Below are positions 1 through 9,295 of a stretch of DNA of 32,263 nucleotides, piece after piece (the stretch's first letter is position 1; each line of letters starts with the position of its first letter). Made by a program: the position numbers and the translations under genes. Source of the stretch: Oscillospiraceae bacterium (GTDB lineage: Bacteria; Bacillota; Clostridia; Oscillospirales; CAG-272); NCBI GenBank assembly GCA_015064135.1, contig SVSU01000011.1, forward strand, positions 1-32,263, read 5' to 3'. Under the pieces are notes generated by a model that did no database searches, was not told the DNA's origin, and was given only the letters and a program-made list of their open reading frames with translations.

Positions 1-201
1 GGAAAAGTACAGAAAAAAAACGATTTTTTTGATATAATATATGGTGAATAAATAGTTTTTTGTACACCAGTGGCCGATATGAGATTTACCCCTTGATAAC
101 GGAAGCATAGAATATATGCCATGTTGACTCGCGGTGCTTGTGCGGCAGAGAATCCAAATTCAAAGAACAGGCTGAAAGGCCAAAGAAAGGATTGTTAGAT
201 T

Positions 202-885
202 ATGAACAAGATTTACTCCGGAAAGACAAAGGACGTTTACAGCCTCGACAATGGCAATGTTATGCTGAAGTTCAAGGACGACTGCACAGGCAAGGACGGC
301 GTGTTCGATCCCGGCGAAAACACTGTCGGACTTACCATCGAGGGAATCGGCAAGGCGAACCTCCAGACTTCCGTATACTACTTTGAAATGCTGAAGAAGG
401 CAGGCATCAAGACTCATTACGTTTCCGCAGATGTTGAAAACGCTACAATGGAAGTGCTTCCCGGCAAGGTTTTCGGTCACGGTCTTGAAGTAATCTGCCG
501 TCTGGTTGCAACAGGAAGCTTCATCCGCAGATACGGCGAATACATCGCAGACGGTACAGTTCTCGAAGGCGGCTATGTTGAATGCACATTCAAGAACGAT
601 GAAAAGGGTGATCCGCTGGTAACAAGCGAAGGTCTGGCAGCTCTCGGCGTTATGTCTCCCGCAATGTTTGAAAGCATGAAGGAACAGACATTGAAGATTA
701 CAAAGATCGTCGCTGATGACCTGAAGTCCATCGGTCTCGATCTGTGGGATATCAAGTTTGAATTCGGTTACAACAACGATGAAGTTATCCTCATTGACGA
801 AATTGCCTCCGGAAACATGAGAGTTTACAAGGACGGAAAGATCGTTGACCCCGTTGAACTGACAAAACTGATCCTGAACAGATAA
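202..885 (+). CDS. purC: Phosphoribosylaminoimidazole-succinocarboxamide synthase (SAICAR synthetase)
   Basis: 227-aa [27 protein letters not shown]... with PurC motifs ([36 protein letters not shown]); upstream AAAGGATTG ribosome binding site. Confidence 0.95.
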   Translation: MNKIYSGKTKDVYSLDNGNVMLKFKDDCTGKDGVFDPGENTVGLTIEGIGKANLQTSVYYFEMLKKAGIKTHYVSADVENATMEVLPGKVFGHGLEVICRLVATGSFIRRYGEYIADGTVLEGGYVECTFKNDEKGDPLVTSEGLAALGVMSPAMFESMKEQTLKITKIVADDLKSIGLDLWDIKFEFGYNNDEVILIDEIASGNMRVYKDGKIVDPVELTKLILNR

Positions 886-893
886 ATCAAAGC

Positions 894-928
894 TCTGCCG
901 CATACAAAGTAAAGCCTTGTGCGGCAGA
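894..928 (+). terminator. Rho-independent-like terminator after purC
   Basis: Inverted repeat TCTGCCGCA...TGCGGCAGA directly after the purC stop, followed by a T-rich stretch (tttacttttc). Confidence 0.75.
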
Positions 929-1014
929 TTTACTTTTCGCTGATGCATCCTTTTGTGACAGTGAACTTTTTTACCCTATTTTATGGGGAAACAGATGAAA
1001 ATATTTGAAAATGG

Positions 1015-1043
1015 TTGACAAGAAAAACTTGTTGTGGTATAAT
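1015..1043 (+). promoter_or_regulatory. Consensus sigma-A-type promoter for the surface/EPS operon
   Basis: TTGACA (1015-1020), 17-nt spacer, TATAAT (1038-1043). Confidence 0.85.
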
Positions 1044-1133
1044 AACAGGTGTAAAATAAAATATCTGTGTTTGTTTTTGAATTTGTTCCCGCAAGTTTTT
1101 TAATGAAATGCAGATCACTCCCGAAAGGAAAGA

Positions 1134-1249
1134 AGTTTGAGAGTACAGCGAGCATCGGAGTTTGCCCATCGGGCAAAGCTCCTCGTATGTGAGTTTTTTC
1201 AAACTCGCTTTTGTGTCTTATGGCACAGTGATGCCAACACCGCAAAAGC
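1134..1249 (+). ncRNA. Structured 5' leader of the surface/EPS operon (class unknown)
   Basis: Between promoter and first CDS: outer pairing AGTTTGA/TCAAACT (1134-1140/1199-1205) enclosing GGAG-TTGCCC-atc-GGGCAA-CTCC, then a second hairpin GCTTTTG...TGGCAcagtgaTGCCA...CAAAAGC (1207-1249). Confidence 0.5.
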
Positions 1250-1274
1250 CAAAGGAAAGGAATGGATATAGAAA

Positions 1275-2066
1275 ATGGACAGACAGAAGCAACAAAAAGA
1301 AGAAATTGAAATTGATTTACTGCATCTGTTGGGATTGCTGTGGAAAAAAGCGTGGATAATCGTGCTCAGCATGATCCTGTTGGCTTCTGCGTTTTTCTCC
1401 TACTCCATGTTTATGGTCACTCCCCAGTATAAATCCACTGCTATGATGTATGTAAACAACAGTACACTGACGGTAGGAAGCACCTCCATTGGATTCAGCA
1501 GCGGTCAGTTGACAGCGGCAAGAAGTTTGCTTGATACATACGTTGTAATCCTTAAAACAAGAACAACCTTTGAGAAGGTTATCGAAAAGGCGGATCTCGA
1601 TTTAACCTACAAGCAGCTTCAGGGAATGGTTTCCGCATCTGCCGTAAACGAGACAGATGTATTCTCCATTACCGCAACCAGCAGCGATCCTGCTGAGGCA
1701 GAGCTGATTGTTGATACTATTGTAGAGATTCTGCCCGACAGAATTGCGGACATTGTAGACGGCAGTTCGGTTCGCGTTGTTGACCATGCCATCCTGCCCA
1801 CTACACGTTCTTCTCCCAGTTATACAAAGTATGCAATGATCGGTATGGTGGTGGGACTTATTGCCAGCGCCGCTGTCGTTATCATTATTGATCTGATGGA
1901 TACATCCGTCAGGGATGAGGAATACCTGAATCAGACTTATGATATCCCCGTATTGGCAGTTATTCCCGATGTGTACAACGCAAAGGAAAAATCATACGGC
2001 AGATATCGCAAATCAGAGTATTACGGAAAAGCCGAGACGTCAGACAGGAGTAAAAGCAATTCATGA
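1275..2066 (+). CDS. Wzz/CpsC-type polysaccharide co-polymerase / BY-kinase membrane activator
   Basis: 263 aa; two TM segments flanking an extracytoplasmic domain (IVLSMILLASAFFSYSMFMVTPQYKSTAMMYVNN... AMIGMVVGLIASAAVVIIIDLMDTSVR); next to a BY-kinase. Confidence 0.88.
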   Translation: MDRQKQQKEEIEIDLLHLLGLLWKKAWIIVLSMILLASAFFSYSMFMVTPQYKSTAMMYVNNSTLTVGSTSIGFSSGQLTAARSLLDTYVVILKTRTTFEKVIEKADLDLTYKQLQGMVSASAVNETDVFSITATSSDPAEAELIVDTIVEILPDRIADIVDGSSVRVVDHAILPTTRSSPSYTKYAMIGMVVGLIASAAVVIIIDLMDTSVRDEEYLNQTYDIPVLAVIPDVYNAKEKSYGRYRKSEYYGKAETSDRSKSNS

Positions 2067-2908
2067 GGGATAAGAATAATAATTTAAACAAGAAGGCAGC
2101 ACTGGATGCTCAGATCGAAGCGGAAGCGGCGGTCATTGGAAAAAAGCGTTCATTTGCCGTGGCGGAAGCCCATAAAAGACTCCGCACAAACGTGCTCTTC
2201 AGTTTTCCCGATGAGAGTGAGTGCCGTGTGATCGGTATCACCAGTACCATGGCGCACGAGGGTAAGAGTACAACAGCAGTTAACCTTGCATATGATATTG
2301 CCCAGGCCGGAAAAAAGGTTCTCCTGATAGATGCGGATATGCGTCTTTCGAGAATTGCGAAGGTTTTGGATGTCAAGCGTTCTCCCGGACTCAGCAACTT
2401 GCTTGTCGGAGCGATGGGAGGCGAGGAAAATGTGGTTCAGCATGCGGAAATGCTTGATAATCTTTCCATTATTTCCTGCGGCTCCATTCCCCCCAACCCT
2501 TCGGAACTTCTTTCCTCAAAGCGTATGGAAATGCTTCTTGAAACACTGAAGAAGGCATATAAGTATATTATCATTGACCTTCCCCCCATATCAGCGGTTT
2601 CGGATGCGCTTATTATATCGAAGCTTGCCGATGGTATGGTTCTCGTTGTTCGTCAGGACTACGTTGACAAGCGGCTTCTTGATGATGTTGTGCGCCAGCT
2701 TAAATTCCACGATGCCAATGTTATCGGCTTCGTCATGACCTGTGCACAGCGTGAGACTAAGTATTACAAGAAGTATTATAAGAAATACTACAAGAATTAC
2801 AGATATAAATACAAGCATGGCGGCTACTATAAGTACGGAGCAAGAGATTATTACATGGACTATGCAGTGACGCCCGACGATGAGAAAGATAACAATTCCG
2901 GAAAGTAA
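2063..2908 (+). CDS. CpsD/YwqD-type bacterial tyrosine kinase
   Basis: Walker A AHEGKSTTAVNLA, Walker A' VLLIDADMR, IIIDLPP; C-terminal Tyr cluster YYKKYYKKYYKNYRYKYKHGGYYKYGARDYYMDY; 4-nt overlap with the upstream gene. Confidence 0.92.
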   Translation: MRDKNNNLNKKAALDAQIEAEAAVIGKKRSFAVAEAHKRLRTNVLFSFPDESECRVIGITSTMAHEGKSTTAVNLAYDIAQAGKKVLLIDADMRLSRIAKVLDVKRSPGLSNLLVGAMGGEENVVQHAEMLDNLSIISCGSIPPNPSELLSSKRMEMLLETLKKAYKYIIIDLPPISAVSDALIISKLADGMVLVVRQDYVDKRLLDDVVRQLKFHDANVIGFVMTCAQRETKYYKKYYKKYYKNYRYKYKHGGYYKYGARDYYMDYAVTPDDEKDNNSGK

Positions 2909-2941
2909 CCCCGGCGTGTCTGAATAATGGCAGGAAAGTGT

Positions 2942-3670
2942 ATGAGCAGAAGGATGATAGATTTTCATTCACATATGCTCCCCGATGTGGATGATGGAAG
3001 CCGATCAACGGAACAAAGCCTTGAGATGATCGAAAAATCGGCAGAACAAGGTGTTGACTGCATCGTTTTCACCCCACATTTCTATGCATTACACGACGAT
3101 CCGACCCACTTTCTCAGAAGAAGACAAGAGTCGTTTGAACGCTTGAAACAGTTTCTTCCCGAAGAATCTCCAAAATTGCTCTGTGGGGCAGAGGTCCGTT
3201 ATTTTGACGGGCTGGTTTCCATGGAAGAACTTCCCCAGATGCGGATAGAGGGCTCCTCTTGTCTGCTTGTGGAGATGCCCTTTAGAAAATGGCAAAAAAG
3301 GGAGATCGGAGATATCCTTGACCTTTGCGGAAGAAAAGAGTATACTGTAATACTCGCTCATATCGAACGCTATCTTGGATGGAACAAATTAAGCGTTGTT
3401 GAAGAGATGGTTTCTGCAGGAGCTGTTATTCAGGCCAACGGAGACTTTTTCCTTGGTGGATTTCGGAGCAGAACGGCTATCCGTATGATAAATCGGGGCC
3501 TCATTCATGTCCTCGGGTCAGATGCCCATAACACGACGGAAAGACCACCCAATCTTGGCAGCGCATATGATGTTATAGAAAAGAAGTGCGGCAAGGGAAC
3601 GATGGATGATATATATACCTTTGGGGCTCGTCTCCTTAACATAGCACCTTCAGAGAGGGTAAACAAATGA
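2942..3670 (+). CDS. CpsB/YwqE-type PHP-family tyrosine-protein phosphatase
   Basis: MIDFHSHMLPDVDDGS metal-binding motif, FTPHFY, GAEVRYFDG, GSDAHNTTERPPNL; start placed at 2942 behind AGGAAA (ORF track opens at 2927). Confidence 0.88.
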   Translation: MSRRMIDFHSHMLPDVDDGSRSTEQSLEMIEKSAEQGVDCIVFTPHFYALHDDPTHFLRRRQESFERLKQFLPEESPKLLCGAEVRYFDGLVSMEELPQMRIEGSSCLLVEMPFRKWQKREIGDILDLCGRKEYTVILAHIERYLGWNKLSVVEEMVSAGAVIQANGDFFLGGFRSRTAIRMINRGLIHVLGSDAHNTTERPPNLGSAYDVIEKKCGKGTMDDIYTFGARLLNIAPSERVNK

Positions 3671-4620
3671 AAAGAAGGAATATTGTTCTCATTTGTCTTT
3701 GCCTTGCAGTCGCTTTTGCGTGTCTGTTGATTGCATTTATCCGATTCCGTGATGTAAACGGTGAAAATACCGACCTCGAGTCCATGCGTGATGCCATAAA
3801 GGTGTATGAGACTGACAATCCCGAAGAATCGGAACCAGTGGTCGAGGAAACTATCCGTCCCGAGGAGACCGAAGAGACAAACGGTGACACGGAGAGTGTC
3901 TCGGAATCCGAAACCTCGGAAACCGATGCTGCGACAACAGAATCCGAAACAACGGTTGATGCCGCGTATACAGAAACTTCGCGAAAACCGCAGGACAGTA
4001 TAGCCGCAGATGCACGTTCTCTGGATTTTGAATCCCTGTATTGGGTGAACCCGGATATATATGCTTGGATCGAGATCCCCGGAACAAAGGTTGATTATCC
4101 TGTTCTCCAGAGTCCCACCAACGATGAGAAGTATCTTACAACCGCATACGACGGCACCTATTACGTTGGCGGCTCCATTTTTACGCAGGCAACATATAAC
4201 GGTACTGATTTCAACGATTCCGTTACCTTGATATACGGACACACAATGAAGTCCGGTACGCTGTTCGGTCAGCTTCAATCTGTTTACAGTAATGCGGAAT
4301 CCTTTGCGGAACATGATGAGATTATCATATATCTTCCGGGTGAGGTCAGGTACTATACGGTGTTTGCCGCAGTTCCTTTTGATAACTTCCACATTATGCA
4401 CACATACGATTTCTCCACCGAGTATTGGTATGACAGTTTTTTCAAACGGGTAGGGAAGGTTCGTTCCTTCAGTGCCTGCTTCAATAAGGAGATCATACCT
4501 GAGTACGACGATAGAGTAATTATTCTTTCCACCTGTCTCAATGAGGACAGTACAAAGCGTTTTTTGGTAATGGCTGTTTGCCGGGAAGATATTGCAGACA
4601 ATGTCGGCGATAATTCCTGA
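3667..4620 (+). CDS. srtB: Class B sortase
   Basis: N-terminal TM; sortase B signatures YAWIEIPGTKVDYPVLQ, LIYGHTMKSGTLFGQL (catalytic His), VIILSTC (catalytic Cys). Confidence 0.9.
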   Translation: MKRRNIVLICLCLAVAFACLLIAFIRFRDVNGENTDLESMRDAIKVYETDNPEESEPVVEETIRPEETEETNGDTESVSESETSETDAATTESETTVDAAYTETSRKPQDSIAADARSLDFESLYWVNPDIYAWIEIPGTKVDYPVLQSPTNDEKYLTTAYDGTYYVGGSIFTQATYNGTDFNDSVTLIYGHTMKSGTLFGQLQSVYSNAESFAEHDEIIIYLPGEVRYYTVFAAVPFDNFHIMHTYDFSTEYWYDSFFKRVGKVRSFSACFNKEIIPEYDDRVIILSTCLNEDSTKRFLVMAVCREDIADNVGDNS

Positions 4621-4656
4621 TAAATAAATAAAAAATAATTTTAAGGAGACCTAGAA

Positions 4657-5475
4657 ATGAAAGTACTTAGAATTCTCGCATCCCTTCTTTTGGCATCTGC
4701 ACTCGTAATTCCCGCAGCTGCCGTAAATTATGTTCCCAGTGCAGAGGTTATCAGACCCAACGTTACTGTTGATCCTGATACAGATGCCGAGGACGACGAT
4801 TACTATGCATCCATCCACGAGGAAGATGGAACAGAAGTAGAAAAGATTTATGTAAACGGAATCGAAGAGCTTGTTATCCACTTCCTCCAGCCCGATATTG
4901 ACGAGGAAGAGGAACGTTATCATATTGTATTTGCCGATGGTAGCACAGAAAAGACAGCAGATCCCGATGAAAAAGTACATCAGGAGCTCATTGATACGGA
5001 AGAAGAACTTCTGAACAATGATATCAGAGATCTTGTTCCCAATTTTGAGGAAGAGTGGACAAAGAGAACAGACGGTGCTCCCGTTGAGAATGCAGAGCTT
5101 GTAAAGCTGTTTGAAGTATCCATTGACGATACCACAGCAGAAAAAATGACAGAAGGCAGAACTCTCCGCTTCAGCTTCAAGGTAAACGGCCTGAAGTTCG
5201 GTGACAAGTTCGTTATTATCAACAAGGTTGGCGACACATGGAAGTTTGTTGACTACACCATCGCTGAAGACGGCACAATCACTCTTGATGTGTCTGAGCT
5301 TGGCGTGTTTGCTATCCTGAAGGATTCCGGTGCTGACCCTGTTGTTGATGATGAAACTCCCAAGTCTCCTCAGACCGGTGTTGAAGCATACACAATGGAA
5401 CTGATCGCAGCAGCAGTTGTTCTTTGCGGTGCAGCAGTTGTTCTTACAAAGAAGAGCAAGAGAAACGTTGCCTGA
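4657..5475 (+). CDS. Sortase-anchored surface protein with SPQTG sorting signal
   Basis: Signal peptide MKVLRILASLLLASALVIPAAA; acidic ectodomain; C-terminal SPQTG-VEAYTMELIAAAVVLCGAAVVL-TKKSKRN; RBS AAGGAGA; directly after the sortase gene. Confidence 0.82.
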   Translation: MKVLRILASLLLASALVIPAAAVNYVPSAEVIRPNVTVDPDTDAEDDDYYASIHEEDGTEVEKIYVNGIEELVIHFLQPDIDEEEERYHIVFADGSTEKTADPDEKVHQELIDTEEELLNNDIRDLVPNFEEEWTKRTDGAPVENAELVKLFEVSIDDTTAEKMTEGRTLRFSFKVNGLKFGDKFVIINKVGDTWKFVDYTIAEDGTITLDVSELGVFAILKDSGADPVVDDETPKSPQTGVEAYTMELIAAAVVLCGAAVVLTKKSKRNVA

Positions 5476-5516
5476 TTGCGATTAGAAATTAAAATAAGTC
5501 CGGAGGGATTCCCATC

Positions 5517-6500
5517 ATGCAGAAAAGAGGGACTCGTTTAAAGATCCTCGTTGGTATTGGGGTCGGAATTCTGATTTTTGTAATCCTGCTCTTCGGCTTT
5601 GGAATCATTGAAACAATGATTGATAATGCAGATCGCGGATCGCTGAATGACGAGGAGTTTTCCTATTCAGACCATAGTGTGGACGAGATCAGCTATAACG
5701 GTGTATATTATACTCCAAAGAGCTCTTTGGATACCCTGTTGATTCTCGGTATCGATAGTTCCGAGGAGCGCCCCGATTCGGCTCAAGCGGACTTTATTGC
5801 CCTTGTTGTCATGGACAGAGATCGGGAGTGTTTCGATGTTCTTCATTTGAACCGAGATACCATGGCGGATATTCCCGAGATTGACACCTACGGTGACCAG
5901 TATGGAACGGAATTTGCGCAGCTTGCCTTAGCACACACATACGGTGCGGATGACAAGATGAGATGCAGAAATACAGTCAATACCATTGAGAATCTGCTTT
6001 ACGATATCAATATTGACCACTATCTTTCTTTGACTATGGATGCGCTTCCGCTTATCAACGATAGTGTGGGCGGCGTTACCGTTCAGCTGCTTGACGATTT
6101 CACTTTTCTCAATGAGAATTACACAAAGGATGCGGTTGTTACCCTTCACGGCGATCATGCACTGCGTTATGTCAGAGCACGAGGCGAAATGGAGGATAGT
6201 ACCAACCTCAGACGAATGGAACGCCAGAAGCAGTACATATCTGCCCTTGTGGAGAAGTACAACACCACAGAGACAGAAGATACGCTTGAAACAATGCTTG
6301 AGATCAATGAGCATCTTGTTTCCGACTGCACAGTAGATCAACTTTCACGTTTAATCGAAAAAATGCAGACATATACCTACAATGGAGTTACTACCATTGA
6401 AGGAGAATCGGTGGTCAACACCTTTATGGAGTATCATCTTGATGAGCAGTCCGCAAGAGAGACTATTATCCGGTTGTTCTATGAGCCTGTTGAACAGTAA
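5517..6500 (+). CDS. LytR-CpsA-Psr (LCP) family cell-envelope glycopolymer transferase
   Basis: N-terminal TM; DTLLILGIDSSEERPDSAQADFIALVVMDRD, LHLNRDTMADIP, GGVTVQL, LHGDHALRYVRARGEMEDSTNLRRMERQKQYISAL. Confidence 0.9.
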   Translation: MQKRGTRLKILVGIGVGILIFVILLFGFGIIETMIDNADRGSLNDEEFSYSDHSVDEISYNGVYYTPKSSLDTLLILGIDSSEERPDSAQADFIALVVMDRDRECFDVLHLNRDTMADIPEIDTYGDQYGTEFAQLALAHTYGADDKMRCRNTVNTIENLLYDINIDHYLSLTMDALPLINDSVGGVTVQLLDDFTFLNENYTKDAVVTLHGDHALRYVRARGEMEDSTNLRRMERQKQYISALVEKYNTTETEDTLETMLEINEHLVSDCTVDQLSRLIEKMQTYTYNGVTTIEGESVVNTFMEYHLDEQSARETIIRLFYEPVEQ

Positions 6501-6536
6501 TTTCTGTTTGACGAGATACATCATTTATACAAACAA

Positions 6537-6577
6537 AAAGACCCGACATTCGGCGTGTGCTGAGTGTCGGGTTTTTC
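6537..6577 (+). terminator. Rho-independent terminator of the surface/EPS operon
   Basis: aaaagACCCGACAttcggcgtgtgctgagTGTCGGGTttttc; strong stem with T-run. The A-run on the other flank suggests it may act bidirectionally. Confidence 0.88.
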
Positions 6578-6580
6578 ATG

Positions 6581-7393
6581 TCAGGGTTTGATATTCTCGA
6601 AAATCATATTTCCGTCGGAGCGCTCCTTTTCACAACGGACTGTCCATGTGAAATGGGGAGCAGAATAGAGTTTTGTTACCAGTTTTACGCAGAAATTATT
6701 CTTATAAACACGGTTTATCGCGATGAAATGAGGGCGTGAAAAAACGTTTAGTATCATTTGGGATAGAAGAAAATAGTGCGGCAGTTTTCCTTTGTCGCGG
6801 AAAACGTCGGTGTAAAGCTGACCGCGCAGTACATCACTTCTATGTCTTCTATACCACCAAAGATGAACGGGATTGAAGGATTCCACACAGTAAGGACCGG
6901 TGTATTGTGAGAGAAGTTGATTGGCCCTTGGGCATAGGGCAGTGTCAAGCTCTTCTCCCTTCAGTTCTATAAGGAGAGGAACCTTGCCGTCAACCGCGGA
7001 CAGAACCTCTCTCAGCGTTGGTATTTTTTCGTCAGTTGTTTCACCATCTGCGTTTTTCAGCTTCATTTTGCAAAGCTCATCCGCCGTGTACCGTAACAGT
7101 CTGCCGCTATGATCGGTCATTCTCTCCATGGTGTAGTCATGGAAAACCATCACTTCTCCGTCGGCGGAAAGCTGAATGTCAAGCTCTATTCCGTACCCGT
7201 TTTCAGCCGCCTTTCGGAATGCTTCAATGGAGTTTTCAGGGGTTGCACCGCCGTGGAGTCCTCTGTGTGCGTAATGGCAGTACAGCGCAGGATCAACGTT
7301 TTTAGGTTTACGTCCCGGTCTGACAAGGACAAAAACATAGAGGAGGAATAAGAGAACAATGATCCCCAACAGACATAAAATAAGCTTCAGCAT
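6581..7393 (-). CDS. Glycerophosphodiester phosphodiesterase family protein
   Basis: YCHYAHRGLHGGATPENSIEAFRKAAENGYGIELDIQLSADGEVMVFHDYTMERMT is a GDPD signature. Confidence 0.9.
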   Translation of the reverse strand: MLKLILCLLGIIVLLFLLYVFVLVRPGRKPKNVDPALYCHYAHRGLHGGATPENSIEAFRKAAENGYGIELDIQLSADGEVMVFHDYTMERMTDHSGRLLRYTADELCKMKLKNADGETTDEKIPTLREVLSAVDGKVPLLIELKGEELDTALCPRANQLLSQYTGPYCVESFNPVHLWWYRRHRSDVLRGQLYTDVFRDKGKLPHYFLLSQMILNVFSRPHFIAINRVYKNNFCVKLVTKLYSAPHFTWTVRCEKERSDGNMIFENIKP

Positions 7394-7405
7394 GGCATTT
7401 TCCTA

Positions 7406-8926
7406 TCAATCATCCACATCAAGATTTTCAAGCAGATCTTTTTTCTTCATTGGCAGCGCATCCCCGTGACGAACAAACAGCATGGTTGCAAAGGCAAGTG
7501 CAACAAATCCAGCCGCATAGGGGAAAAGGGTACGCATACCTACCCATGTCAGACAGGCGCCGCTGAGCACAGGGGTGATGATCTGCGCACTCATGCTGGC
7601 TGTGTAATAGTAGCCGGTGAATTTTCCTACATTTCCTGCTTTTGCAAGTTCAACAACCATGGGATAACTGTTGACGTTGATGGTAGCCCAGCCGATTCCT
7701 GCCAGAGCAAACAGAGTGTTCATGACCCATATGTTGCTGCCTGCTTTCATAAACGCCGCGGCACCGAAGGATAATCCCAGCAGAATAACACCGGCGAGAA
7801 TTGTCTTTTTTCGCCCGATTTTTGAGGAGACGATACCGACGGGAATATAGGAGACGATGGCTGCTGCCTGTGCTATGATCAAAGTAAAGTTGAAATCAAG
7901 GCCGAGCACCTCCCCGGCATAGACGGAGTATTTGCTTGTGACAGCGTTGTAGCCCATATACCAAAGAGCAACAGAAGCGAGAAGGAAGCAGAGGGAACGG
8001 AATTCTCCCTTCGTCAGTTTTTCTGTGGAAGCAAATGATGTGTCAGCCGAAATTGTGTTTCTGCTTTCCGCTTCCTGTGCCTCCGCCGCCCACTGCGGTT
8101 CCTTTACCGACAGCATGAACACAAGGAGAGCCGCCAGCATGATAAAGGCAACGGTGCCAAAAAACGAGGTGTAGTTCATCAGAATGTTTTCCGGTTTGCC
8201 TGTTCCGAACAGGATGCCCAAGATCAGCACAAGCACACCGCCTGCAGTTCCCATAAGGTTGATGATGGCATTTCCCTTAGAACGCAGGGGTTTTGGGGTA
8301 ACATCGGGCATCAGGGCAACGGCAGGGGAACGAAAGATGGACATGGCGATGAGCACACCGAGGAGCAGAGCGATGAATACAACAAGGGGGATGGGGGTTT
8401 CAAGAGTCTTTGCCCAAGCGTAGGACTGGCGTGCTTTTGTAAGATGGGAAAGCTCGGGATTCTCCTCGTTCATTGACTCTATAAACATTTCTTCGCTTCC
8501 GTAGACGGCGGAAAGATCTCCATTGTTCTCACCATCGAAACGGTACAGTGTGCGAAGGGCAGTGTCGCGTTCCGCAGAGCTTTGCGGTTCTGTAACGGAA
8601 ACGATATCTGTTATGTCCGAGCGCTGCATCTCGTCTGCGGCAGACATACCCACAAAAAGAACGGCGGCGGCAATGGTACCGATGAGAATAAAGGGAGTGC
8701 GGCGTCCTCTTTTCCCCATGTGCCTGTCCGACAGTGCCCCGAAGATAGGGAGCATGAAAACGGCGAGAATATTATCAAATGCCATGATGATGCCTGATAA
8801 AAACTGGGACAGACCGAATTTGTCCGTCAGAATTTTTGGAATGATATTGTCGTAAGCCTGCCAGAAAACCTGAATAAGAAAAAAGGCAAAGCCCACAAGG
8901 AGGGTTCGTTTGTAATTCAGTTTCAT
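7406..8926 (-). CDS. MFS transporter (GPH/SLC45-like)
   Basis: About 12 TM segments; GALSDRHMGKRGRRTPFILIG; start assigned to MKLNYKRTLLVGFAFF (ORF track opens at 8959). Confidence 0.85.
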   Translation of the reverse strand: MKLNYKRTLLVGFAFFLIQVFWQAYDNIIPKILTDKFGLSQFLSGIIMAFDNILAVFMLPIFGALSDRHMGKRGRRTPFILIGTIAAAVLFVGMSAADEMQRSDITDIVSVTEPQSSAERDTALRTLYRFDGENNGDLSAVYGSEEMFIESMNEENPELSHLTKARQSYAWAKTLETPIPLVVFIALLLGVLIAMSIFRSPAVALMPDVTPKPLRSKGNAIINLMGTAGGVLVLILGILFGTGKPENILMNYTSFFGTVAFIMLAALLVFMLSVKEPQWAAEAQEAESRNTISADTSFASTEKLTKGEFRSLCFLLASVALWYMGYNAVTSKYSVYAGEVLGLDFNFTLIIAQAAAIVSYIPVGIVSSKIGRKKTILAGVILLGLSFGAAAFMKAGSNIWVMNTLFALAGIGWATINVNSYPMVVELAKAGNVGKFTGYYYTASMSAQIITPVLSGACLTWVGMRTLFPYAAGFVALAFATMLFVRHGDALPMKKKDLLENLDVDD

Positions 8927-9027
8927 GGTAATGACAGCTCCTTTGCTTTTTGTTATCATTGTACCACATTATGGGATTTTAAGCAAGGATTGTGAGCTCA
9001 AAAAAATTTGTAATAGAAAAAAACCTA

Positions 9028-9063
9028 TTGACAAATGAGAATGGTCTGTGTAAAATACAGGCG
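9028..9063 (+). promoter_or_regulatory. Promoter of a short transcription unit
   Basis: TTGACA, 17-nt spacer (aatgagaatggtctgtg), TAAAAT just upstream of the 9104-9295 region. Confidence 0.6.
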
Positions 9064-9103
9064 AATATATCTTCGGTTATTTTTCAACAGAATGGAGGGG
9101 CAC

Positions 9104-9295
9104 ATGAGATTAGGATTTTCTACCGTCGGTGCTTTTGTGAAACGGCGGACTGACCATTACCAACTATCGGTGGATGCCCCTCGGATAGTTTGTTTTCTGT
9201 GTCGGGCTTGTTGTTTATATCATCATTATCCGCTGCAGACTCAGAAAGGATCCGGCAAACGAGAGTCTGAATCTGTAATATATCAAAAGAGCTGA
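9104..9295 (+). pseudogene. Possible degraded small membrane-protein gene or sRNA region
   Basis: Strong SD GGAGGGG before ATG; a different frame encodes TITNYRWMPLG*FVFCVGLVVYIIIIRCRLRKDPANESLNL*, a TM-plus-basic-tail peptide interrupted by TAG. Confidence 0.35.

Noticed and set aside
160-948. 262-aa minus-strand ORF
   Set aside because: Antisense to purC; no recognisable domain.
3505-4401. 298-aa minus-strand ORF
   Set aside because: Antisense to the phosphatase and sortase genes; Cys/Arg-rich nonsense composition.
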